Part shown: in pieces, positions 1 through 5,771 of the stretch | Layout of the letters: every line of letters begins with the position of its first letter | Position numbering within the stretch: position 1 is the stretch's first letter | Source of the DNA: an uncultured Rhodoluna sp. | Lineage (GTDB): Bacteria; Actinomycetota; Actinomycetes; Actinomycetales; Microbacteriaceae | Length of the DNA: 6,606 bases | Direction of reading: 5' to 3' | NCBI GenBank assembly: GCA_937898095.1 | Contig: CALDKR010000013.1 | Coordinates: forward strand, 1 to 6,606 | Program-made: the position numbers and the translations under genes | Notes under the pieces: model-generated | What the model was told of the DNA's origin: nothing | The model's database searches: none | The model's input: only the letters and a program-made list of their open reading frames with translations

Positions 1-1353
1 GGTCAAGAAAAGTTCTTGAAGGGCGTGGCGAGCTATTTCAAAAAGCACGCCTATGGCAACACCGAACTTAATGATTTGCTGGTCGAACTTGAAGCGACCT
101 CTGGGCGTGAGTTGCGCACCTGGTCAAATCTCTGGCTTGAAACAGCTGGGGTCAACACCCTCAGGCCGATTATCGAGTCCGATGAAACCGGACGCATAAC
201 TGATTTTGCAATCACGCAGACTGCAATTGAAGATCACCCGACCCTGCGCCCACACCGAATTGCAGTTGGTTTCTATAACCTGTCTGCCGGTCGCTTGGTT
301 CGTGCCGAGCGCGTTGAGGTTGACATCGATGGGCCAAGCACGCAAATTGAAGAACTAATTGGCCTTCAGCGCCCCGATCTGGTGCTGATCAATGATGATG
401 ACTTGGCCTATGCCAAAATTCGTCTAGATCAGTCGAGTCTCAAATTTGCACTCGAGAACCTAAAGAACTTTGATGACCCACTGGCTCGCACTCTGATTTG
501 GAGCTCTGCCTGGGACACCGCTCGCGATGCAGAAATTTCGCCTCGCGACTTTGTTGCGTTGGTGCTAAACAACATCGAATTTGAAACCGAATCAACCACT
601 CGCCTGACCTTGCTGCGACAGCTAACCACAGCGGTTAGATCATTCGTGGCCCCTAAAAACCGAGATGCCGTTTTGATCGAAGCAGCTGACACGCTACTAA
701 AGCTGGCACGCCGTGCTGATGCGGGTTCAGACGCGCAGTTCCAATTTGTTCGATTCTTTGCTCAATTCGCGTCTCTCGAAGCTCACTTCGATGCGCTGCA
801 GGAGCTTCTTGATGGCGCTGAAAAACTAGATGGTCTCGAGATTGATGCCGATTTGCGCTGGGAGCTAATCAATGGATTAGTTGTCGGCGGCCGAATCGAT
901 GAAGCCGGAATTGATGCGGCGCTTTCGGCTGACAACACTGCAAACGGCCAAAAAGCTGCCGCAGCGGCCCGTGCATCGATGCCAACTGCCGAGGCCAAAG
1001 CAGCCATCTGGCAAACTCTTGTTGAGACTCACGAGCTGTCAAACACTCTGTTAGACGCAGCTAGCTTGGCCTTTGGTCGAGCGCTCGACGACTCATTGCT
1101 GGTGCCTTTTGTTGACCGATATTTCGAACGTGCAATGCACATGTGGAGCAACAACACATTCAAAATTGCCGAATACCTTCTTGAGAACCTGTATCCAGTT
1201 GGTCTTGCCAGCGAAGAACTTGCTCAAAAGACTCGCGAATTCATTGCTCGACCAGAAGTGTCTGAAATTGCCGCTCTAAAGCGAATAATGATTGAAAATC
1301 TAGCCAATGTTGAGCGCGCACTAAATGCCCAGCAGGCTGACCTAAGGGGCTAA
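1..1353 (+). CDS. pepN: Aminopeptidase N (M1 family metallopeptidase), 3' part only
   Basis: This is the C-terminal 450 residues of an M1 zinc aminopeptidase, a cytosolic enzyme that removes N-terminal residues from peptides. The frame is open from the first base, so the true start lies upstream; the TTG at 16 is an internal leucine, not a start. Visible residues 1-55 match the end of the catalytic part of actinobacterial PepN: a YFKKHAYGNTELNDLL-like helix, then SGRELRTW and WLETAGVNTLRP. From about residue 125 (LVLINDDDLAYAKIRLD) to the end lies the helical ERAP1-like C-terminal domain. The zinc-binding HEXXH and the GAMEN exopeptidase motif are expected upstream and cannot be checked here. 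Actinobacterial PepN is usually about 840-860 residues, so roughly half is present. It ends in TAA three bases before the mscS start, and the mscS ribosome binding site lies inside its last codons, which suggests co-transcription. Confidence 0.93.
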   Translation, partial: GQEKFLKGVASYFKKHAYGNTELNDLLVELEATSGRELRTWSNLWLETAGVNTLRPIIESDETGRITDFAITQTAIEDHPTLRPHRIAVGFYNLSAGRLVRAERVEVDIDGPSTQIEELIGLQRPDLVLINDDDLAYAKIRLDQSSLKFALENLKNFDDPLARTLIWSSAWDTARDAEISPRDFVALVLNNIEFETESTTRLTLLRQLTTAVRSFVAPKNRDAVLIEAADTLLKLARRADAGSDAQFQFVRFFAQFASLEAHFDALQELLDGAEKLDGLEIDADLRWELINGLVVGGRIDEAGIDAALSADNTANGQKAAAAARASMPTAEAKAAIWQTLVETHELSNTLLDAASLAFGRALDDSLLVPFVDRYFERAMHMWSNNTFKIAEYLLENLYPVGLASEELAQKTREFIARPEVSEIAALKRIMIENLANVERALNAQQADLRG

Positions 1354-1356
1354 TCA

Positions 1357-2262
1357 ATGATCATCTCAACAGCATGGCCACAATGGGCGCAAGCCGTTTG
1401 GGCTGATTGGGCACCACTGATTCGCATCGGAATCATTTTAATTGCCGCCGTAGTGATTCGCATCGGTCTGCAGTTTGCAATCAAGCGCGTTGTTCGCTCA
1501 ATTGAGACCGGTGTTGACGGCAGGCTAAAAGGCCGCGCGGCTAAAGACTCGTCGCCCCTCGCTCAGGCACGAGTAGTTCAGCGCGCTAAAACAATGGCGT
1601 CTGTGCTTTCGAACTTTGTCACCTGGAGCGTTGTCATTATGGCTATCGCTGCGATTCTCAGCGAGCTGGGTGTTGCTGTTGGGGCGTTAGTGGCTGGCGC
1701 CGGTGTGCTCGGTGCCGCAATCGGTTTTGGTGCACAAAGCCTGGTTCGCGACCTAATTAGCGGTCTATTCATCGTCTTTGAAGACCAGTATGGCGTTGGC
1801 GATTTTGTTGACCTTGGCCAGGCGAGCGGCGTTGTTGAAATGGTTGGGCTTCGGGTCACGCAGGTTCGAGATCTAAATGGAACGCTTTGGTATGTGCGCA
1901 ATGGCGAAATTATCCGTGTCGGAAATCAATCACAGGGTTGGTCACGCGTTGTGCTTGATGTGCCACTCGCCTATTCGAGCAACATTGATAAAGCGCGCGA
2001 GGCTATTTCTGAAGCCGCGCAAAGAGTGGCGGCAGAATTCAAGACTGCTGTGCTGGCCAAGCCTGAGATTTGGGGCATTGAGGCATTTTCAGGTGAGCAG
2101 GTTGTTATGCGCTTGGTTCAGCAGGTTGAGCCAAGCAACCAGGATGACGTTGCTCGGGCGCTTCGCCTCGAGGTCAAGATGGCTCTAGACAATGCGAAGA
2201 TTTCTCTAGCTTCTACAACTGCCCCTATTTACGTCGAAGTTGCTGGCAAGGCCGTGAAGTAA
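1357..2262 (+). CDS. mscS: Small-conductance mechanosensitive channel, MscS family
   Basis: A 301-residue inner-membrane channel of the MscS family, which opens under membrane tension to release solutes on osmotic downshock. Three hydrophobic segments are visible: about residues 20-41 (TM1), 83-103 (TM2) and 106-139 (TM3). TM3 carries the Gly/Ala-rich pore helix (GAGVLGAAIGFGAQSLV), then RDLISGLFIVFEDQYGVGD, the usual entry into the cytoplasmic beta domain. The cytoplasmic part continues with VRNGEI and a C-terminal alpha/beta domain to about residue 295. The length is close to E. coli MscS (286), so this is the minimal type without added sensor domains or a long C-terminal tail. The ATG at 1357 is chosen because AAGGGG at 1344-1349 sits seven bases upstream, inside the end of pepN. 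The TAA stop is directly followed by the start of the globin gene. The family call is firm; gating properties cannot be inferred. Confidence 0.93.
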   Translation: MIISTAWPQWAQAVWADWAPLIRIGIILIAAVVIRIGLQFAIKRVVRSIETGVDGRLKGRAAKDSSPLAQARVVQRAKTMASVLSNFVTWSVVIMAIAAILSELGVAVGALVAGAGVLGAAIGFGAQSLVRDLISGLFIVFEDQYGVGDFVDLGQASGVVEMVGLRVTQVRDLNGTLWYVRNGEIIRVGNQSQGWSRVVLDVPLAYSSNIDKAREAISEAAQRVAAEFKTAVLAKPEIWGIEAFSGEQVVMRLVQQVEPSNQDDVARALRLEVKMALDNAKISLASTTAPIYVEVAGKAVK

Positions 2263-2712
2263 TTGGCGAATGGTTTTGAAGAAGCCGCAAAAATTGAGCC
2301 GATACGAATCCGTGGCCTAGATGGCGAGAGGGTTGGCGGAAATTTCTATGACCTCGTCGGCGGGCGTGAAACTTTCAAGAAACTAACTGACAAGTTTTAT
2401 GAGGGAGTCGCCGACGATGAAATTCTGCGTCCGATGTATCCCGAAGAAGATCTTGGCCCTGCTGCTGAACGCCTTCAGTTGTTTCTAGAGCAGTATTGGG
2501 GCGGACCAGCCGACTATCAAGAGCTGAGGGGGCACCCAAGGCTGAGAATGCGCCATAACGCATTTCATATTGGCCCTAAGGCCCGTGAACGCTGGCTGTT
2601 TCACATGCGGGCGGCAGTTGATTCTTTGGCACTGCCGCCATTGCAAGAAGCCGAACTTTGGGGCTATTTAGACAGGGCGGCAACAGCGATGCTGAACAGC
2701 GCTGAAGACTAG
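2263..2712 (+). CDS. glbO: Group II truncated haemoglobin (trHbO type)
   Basis: A 149-residue haem protein of the 2-on-2 globin fold, very similar to mycobacterial GlbO, which binds O2 tightly and is linked to O2, NO or peroxide chemistry. Alignment from memory places Tyr46 at B10, Tyr59 at CD1, His98 (in RLRMRH) as the proximal haem ligand and Trp111 at G8, the full group II signature. FLEQYWGGP at about 74-82 and GHPRLRMRH at 90-98 are typical of the family. The globin core starts near Phe28, so the protein carries about 23 extra N-terminal residues compared with GlbO. The only in-frame standard start is TTG at 2263, immediately after the mscS TAA, which is in the same frame. No strong Shine-Dalgarno is seen (a weak AAGG lies 11 bases upstream), so translation probably depends on reinitiation after mscS. 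The last four bases overlap the stop of the opposing gene. Confidence 0.9.
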   Translation: MANGFEEAAKIEPIRIRGLDGERVGGNFYDLVGGRETFKKLTDKFYEGVADDEILRPMYPEEDLGPAAERLQLFLEQYWGGPADYQELRGHPRLRMRHNAFHIGPKARERWLFHMRAAVDSLALPPLQEAELWGYLDRAATAMLNSAED

Positions 2713-3377
2713 AACTTCACAGCAGCGCGAGCCAGCACATGACCGTGCATTGCGCTTAGACGCACCCAGCCATCGGTGTGATAAAGCCCAACCTCTTCGT
2801 TTTCAGTCAAGAAACCAAGCCCTGCAGCTGCAAATGCAGCGCCGGTCGGAACCTTAGATTCAAGGTCGATGCCCCTGCCCCAAATTTCACCGCGAATTCG
2901 AGCTGCAATTGGGCCGCCGACCGATTCGGGAATCGCCGCAGCAACCTCAGCTATGCCGTCACGAGCAATTTGAGTTAATCGAACTTCATTGATTGAACCC
3001 ATTTCTTGCCACGCGGTTCTAGGTGGTGAAATTCCGGCCCATGCTGCTCGCTGAGTTATTGGCATGTCGAACTTGAATTCTGACGCACCACTTTGCGCAT
3101 CGGCAGTCATTTTTGCCAGGCGGTCAAGCGCTGCGCTCAGTTGAACGACAGCGTCAAGTTCTGCCTCTTGCTGCAGCTCAAGGGTTCTCAACCCCAAAAC
3201 AGTTGGGCCTGAATCCATCAGACTTCCGGCAAAAATCGGTGCAACATATGCTGCAAGGACTTTGCCAAATGCGCGAAAGCGCACCATTCCATCTGGGTCT
3301 AATCGCTTTGCTCGGCTCAAATAAGACTGAAGATCGACAACCGACTCAAGGTCTGGCAAAAGAAAAAAATTGTTCAT
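2709..3377 (-). CDS. Conserved hypothetical protein, probably actinobacterial
   Basis: A 222-residue protein that I cannot place in a named domain family. From memory it resembles uncharacterised actinobacterial proteins found beside globin and thioesterase genes, but this is not verified. Visible features: an N-terminal stretch MNNFFLLPDLESVVDLQSYL, a segment GPTVLGLRTLEL at about 57-68, an alanine/leucine-rich amphipathic helix at about 71-92, WAGISPPRTAW at about 113-123, an alanine-rich helix around 134-150, an IWGR segment near 165-168 and a C-terminal GWVRLSAMHGHVLAR at about 203-217. There is no signal peptide, convincing membrane segment or recognisable catalytic motif, so a soluble cytosolic protein is likely. 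The ATG at 3377 has no Shine-Dalgarno; a TAGTTT hexamer 12 bases upstream fits a near-leaderless transcript. It is divergent from the thioesterase gene and convergent with the globin, with overlapping stop codons. That it is real is supported by its length, its coding-like composition and its exact fit between its neighbours. Confidence 0.75.
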   Translation of the reverse strand: MNNFFLLPDLESVVDLQSYLSRAKRLDPDGMVRFRAFGKVLAAYVAPIFAGSLMDSGPTVLGLRTLELQQEAELDAVVQLSAALDRLAKMTADAQSGASEFKFDMPITQRAAWAGISPPRTAWQEMGSINEVRLTQIARDGIAEVAAAIPESVGGPIAARIRGEIWGRGIDLESKVPTGAAFAAAGLGFLTENEEVGLYHTDGWVRLSAMHGHVLARAAVKF

Positions 3378-3387
3378 AACTGCTGTC

Positions 3388-3394
3388 TAAACTA
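3388..3394. promoter_or_regulatory. Putative overlapping divergent -10 elements
   Basis: The only gap between the divergent hypothetical gene and the thioesterase gene holds TAAACTA. Read on the plus strand TAAACT (3388-3393) fits a TANNNT -10 element, which would place a transcription start near 3399-3401 and give the thioesterase a leader of about 44 bases. Read on the minus strand TAGTTT (3394-3389) also fits, with a start near 3382 and a leader of about five bases before the ATG at 3377. No clear -35 hexamer is seen on either strand. This is a motif match only. Confidence 0.4.
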
Positions 3395-3430
3395 GCCTGT
3401 GTCGGCAAGTTTGATCGACAAGTTTGCTAC

Positions 3431-3437
3431 GAAGGAG
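3431..3437 (+). promoter_or_regulatory. Shine-Dalgarno deciding the thioesterase start
   Basis: GAAGGAG at 3431-3437 is followed by a six-base spacer and an in-frame TTG at 3444. This is the best ribosome binding site in the window, and it favours the TTG over the GTG at 3399, which opens the same frame but has no such site. Confidence 0.75.
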
Positions 3438-3443
3438 TGCAAA

Positions 3444-4322
3444 TTGAGCACACAGATCGACCCGCTTCAAGATTTGCTGAATGCGCTAGACATTAGCGAG
3501 GTTGCCGGCGAGGCTGACACATTTGAAGGCCCAAGTCAGTGGATGCCTCACGGTCGCGTTTTTGGTGGTCAAGTGCTTGCGCAGGCCCTTATCGCCGCGC
3601 AGCGAACTATTGGCGATCGCCCAGTTCACTCACTGCATGGATATTTTTTGCGAGCTGGCGACATTAGCCTTCCGATCACCTTCAAGGTCGATCGACTTCG
3701 AGATGGCCGATCTTTCAGCACCAGGCGCGTGCAGGCTTTTCAAAAGGGCGAAGCGATGTTTTCGATGATTGCCTCGTTCCAGGTGGTCGGCCCAGGAATT
3801 GACCATCACGACATGATGCCTGCCGGAATCACTCCCCCAGAAGCCTTGCCCAGCGCATACGACATTCTCGGAGAGCATGACCACCCAATGGCTCAGTATT
3901 GGGCCAAGGCAAGGCCATTCGACATTCGCCATGTCGATGGCAATGTCTATTTGCCTAGCGACATAACCCGAGTTGCGCACCAAGCCACTTGGTTCAGAGC
4001 CAACCGCGAAATGCCAGACGACCCCTCTGTGCATCGTGCAGCGATCGCCTATGCGAGCGACTACTCGATTCTGGAGCCTATTTTCAGGCGCCACGGATTG
4101 ACCTGGGCTCATGAAGGTCTATCTGAGGCCAGCCTCGACCACGCGATGTGGTTTCACCGTGACGCGCGAGCTGATCAGTGGTTGTTGTATGTGACTGAAT
4201 CACCAAGTGCCCAAGGTGGTCGCGGCTTGTCAACCGGTCGAATTTTCACTCGTGAAGGTCAGCTAATTGCGACCGTCGCCCAAGAAGGCATGATTCGAAT
4301 TCCTGAAATCGGAAGGAACTAG
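3444..4322 (+). CDS. tesB: Acyl-CoA thioesterase II (TesB family, double hotdog)
   Basis: A 292-residue cytosolic enzyme that hydrolyses acyl-CoA to free fatty acid and CoA. The N-terminal hotdog carries HGRVFGGQVLAQAL (about 36-49) and HSLHGYFLRAGD (about 62-73). The C-terminal hotdog carries YASD with Asp206, SLDHAMWFH with Ser230 and VAQEGMIR with Gln280. These align by memory with the Asp204, Thr228 and Gln278 triad of E. coli TesB, with Ser replacing Thr, a conservative change. E. coli TesB has 286 residues, so the length from the TTG at 3444 fits. A GTG at 3399 would add 15 residues that do not resemble the family. A strong GAAGGAG at 3431-3437 supports the TTG. The aminotransferase start follows the TAG stop by six bases, indicating an operon. 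The natural acyl chain length cannot be read from the sequence. Confidence 0.92.
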   Translation: MSTQIDPLQDLLNALDISEVAGEADTFEGPSQWMPHGRVFGGQVLAQALIAAQRTIGDRPVHSLHGYFLRAGDISLPITFKVDRLRDGRSFSTRRVQAFQKGEAMFSMIASFQVVGPGIDHHDMMPAGITPPEALPSAYDILGEHDHPMAQYWAKARPFDIRHVDGNVYLPSDITRVAHQATWFRANREMPDDPSVHRAAIAYASDYSILEPIFRRHGLTWAHEGLSEASLDHAMWFHRDARADQWLLYVTESPSAQGGRGLSTGRIFTREGQLIATVAQEGMIRIPEIGRN

Positions 4323-4328
4323 CAAATA

Positions 4329-5681
4329 ATGATTGAACGCCAGCGGATCCGTGATCTGAATCAAATCGAATTGGAACTGTTCGAAACTAACCACCCCAAA
4401 TCAAAGGCTGCATACCAGTCAGCAGACAACCTCTTCGGGCGCGTTCCAATGACCTGGATGAACAAAAAATCCACCGGCTTTCCTATCTATTTCGAGCGAG
4501 CCGAAGGAAACCGAGTCTGGGACATCGACGGGAACGAATACATCGATTTTGCTCTAGGTGACACCGGTGCAATGGCCGGACACAAAGCGCCTGCCGTGGT
4601 TGATTCTATTGTGCGTCGAGTCAGCGATCTTGGCGGCTTGACCACGATGATGCCAACCGAAGATGCGCAGTGGGTGGCAAAAAACTTGACCGAACGCTTC
4701 GGAATGGCGAAGTGGAGTTTCTCGCTCACTGCAACAGACGCCAATCGCTGGGCAATCAGACTCGTTAGAGCGATTACAAACAAGCCGAAAATCCTATTTC
4801 ACAGCTATTGCTATCACGGCTCAGTTGACGAGTCGCTGATCGTCACGGCCCCTAACGGCGATGGAGTCAATCGCCCGGGCAATGTCGGCTCACCAGTAGA
4901 CGTGACGCTGACAAGCCGAGTTGCTGAGTTCAATGACCTAGACGGCCTCGAGAAGCAACTTGCCAACGGCGACGTGGCAGCTGTGTTGATGGAACCGGCG
5001 CTAACCAACATTGGAATTGTTTTGCCGGAACCTGGATACCTCGAGGGAGTAAGAGCACTGACTCGAAAATACGATGCTTTGTTGATAATTGACGAAACGC
5101 ACACATTTTCGGCCGACTGGGGCGGAATGACGAGGCGTGACAATCTAGAACCTGACGTCTTTGTCATTGGAAAGGCTATTGCCGGTGGAATTCCAATCGG
5201 TGCATATGGTCTTAGTGAGCAGCTGGCTCAGCGAGTTTTAGATAGGACCGATCTCGACCTGATTGACATGGGTGGCGTCGGAGGAACCCTTGCGGGAAAC
5301 CCGCTCTCTATAAGCGCCGCAAGGGCAACGCTAGAGAAAGTCCTCACCAAAGAGAATTTTGAAAAAATGATTTCTCTGGCGGATTACTACACCGAAGGAG
5401 TCAATGCACTCTTCGAAAAATACGATTTGCCTTGGTCAATAAACCAACTTGGCGCCCGAGCGGAATATCGTTTTGCTAAGCCTTACCCAATCAACGGCAC
5501 AGCGGCTCACGAATCAGCAGATTACGAGCTTGAGGACTTTATTCACCTCTATCTAGCAAACCGAGGTGTTCTTCTGACGCCGTTCCACAACATGGCGCTC
5601 ATGTGCCCTACAACCACCAAAACTGACATCGATCGGCACAATGAAGTTTTTGAAGAGGTCATTCAACAACTTATCTCCTGA
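4329..5681 (+). CDS. Class III PLP-dependent aminotransferase, substrate unknown
   Basis: A 450-residue fold-type I, class III aminotransferase related to the glutamate-1-semialdehyde aminomutase (HemL) group. Visible landmarks: GNRVWDIDGNEYIDFALGD (60-78), the PLP phosphate loop as TATDAN (134-139, usually GTEAN), SYCYHGSVDE (159-168) with Tyr162 stacking on the cofactor, MEPALTN (221-227), IIDETHT (253-259) with Asp255 contacting the pyridine nitrogen, GKAIAGGIPIGAYG with Schiff-base Lys282, and GGTLAGNPL (318-326) with Thr320 for the partner-subunit phosphate contact. All catalytic residues are present. DETHT replaces the DEVxTG of HemL and omega-transaminases; from memory this defines a group annotated loosely as aspartate aminotransferase family, with no settled substrate. 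The ATG at 4329 follows GGAAGGAA (4311-4318) by ten bases. It is the second gene after tesB and ends just before a strong terminator. HemL itself is unlikely. Confidence 0.87.
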   Translation: MIERQRIRDLNQIELELFETNHPKSKAAYQSADNLFGRVPMTWMNKKSTGFPIYFERAEGNRVWDIDGNEYIDFALGDTGAMAGHKAPAVVDSIVRRVSDLGGLTTMMPTEDAQWVAKNLTERFGMAKWSFSLTATDANRWAIRLVRAITNKPKILFHSYCYHGSVDESLIVTAPNGDGVNRPGNVGSPVDVTLTSRVAEFNDLDGLEKQLANGDVAAVLMEPALTNIGIVLPEPGYLEGVRALTRKYDALLIIDETHTFSADWGGMTRRDNLEPDVFVIGKAIAGGIPIGAYGLSEQLAQRVLDRTDLDLIDMGGVGGTLAGNPLSISAARATLEKVLTKENFEKMISLADYYTEGVNALFEKYDLPWSINQLGARAEYRFAKPYPINGTAAHESADYELEDFIHLYLANRGVLLTPFHNMALMCPTTTKTDIDRHNEVFEEVIQQLIS

Positions 5682-5686
5682 GCAGC

Positions 5687-5722
5687 AGAAAACCCGCCAA
5701 AAGTTTGGCGGGTTTTCTTTTT
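5687..5722. terminator. Strong intrinsic terminator, probably bidirectional
   Basis: A perfect 15-bp inverted repeat (5687-5701 with 5704-5718) has a GC core CCCGCC/GGCGGG and outer A/T pairs; in practice the stem would close around a loop of about four to six bases. On the plus strand it starts six bases after the aminotransferase stop, and the 3' arm runs into a T tract (TTTTCTTTTT, 5713-5722), a standard intrinsic terminator. On the minus strand the GGCGGG core is also followed by TTTTCT, so it can serve as a backstop for ettA transcripts. Confidence 0.9.
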
Positions 5723-5730
5723 GTGCCCAG

Positions 5731-5756
5731 CAGTCTTGAGTCTTGACTCAAGACTG
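5731..5756. repeat. Perfect 26-base inverted repeat downstream of ettA
   Basis: Twelve perfect base pairs (5731-5742 with 5745-5756) flank a central TT. The left arm contains two tandem copies of AGTCTTG (5732-5738 and 5739-5745), with the inverse CAAGACT at 5749-5755. It starts 15 bases past the ettA stop on the minus strand and 12 bases from the terminator hairpin. Neither side has a T tract after the stem in the direction of transcription, so it is not a classical terminator by itself. It could pause polymerase, protect the ettA mRNA 3' end or, less likely, bind a protein. Confidence 0.75.
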
Positions 5757-5771
5757 AAAAAGTGAAGGCGC

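Noticed and set aside
16..18. TTG as a start codon for the aminopeptidase
   Set aside because: The frame is open to base 1 and the encoded residues before it continue the PepN alignment, so it is an internal leucine in a gene cut by the window edge.
1578..1901. Antisense 107-codon open frame within mscS
   Set aside because: Serine/threonine/proline-rich shadow of the pore-helix coding sequence; no start signal or domain.
3113..3379. Plus-strand 88-codon open frame opposite the hypothetical gene
   Set aside because: The minus-strand frame is longer, fits its neighbours exactly and has a coding-like composition; this one looks like a shadow.
3630..4112. Antisense 160-codon open frame within the thioesterase gene
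   Set aside because: It lies wholly opposite a strongly supported gene, has low-complexity shadow composition and no recognisable domain or ribosome binding site.
4814..5167. Antisense 117-codon open frame within the aminotransferase gene
   Set aside because: Serine/threonine/proline-rich shadow translation opposite conserved catalytic motifs; no independent support.
4329..5681. Assignment as HemL (glutamate-1-semialdehyde aminomutase)
   Set aside because: The DETHT and ATDAN motifs differ from those of HemL, and no haem biosynthesis gene is adjacent; only the broader family call is supported.
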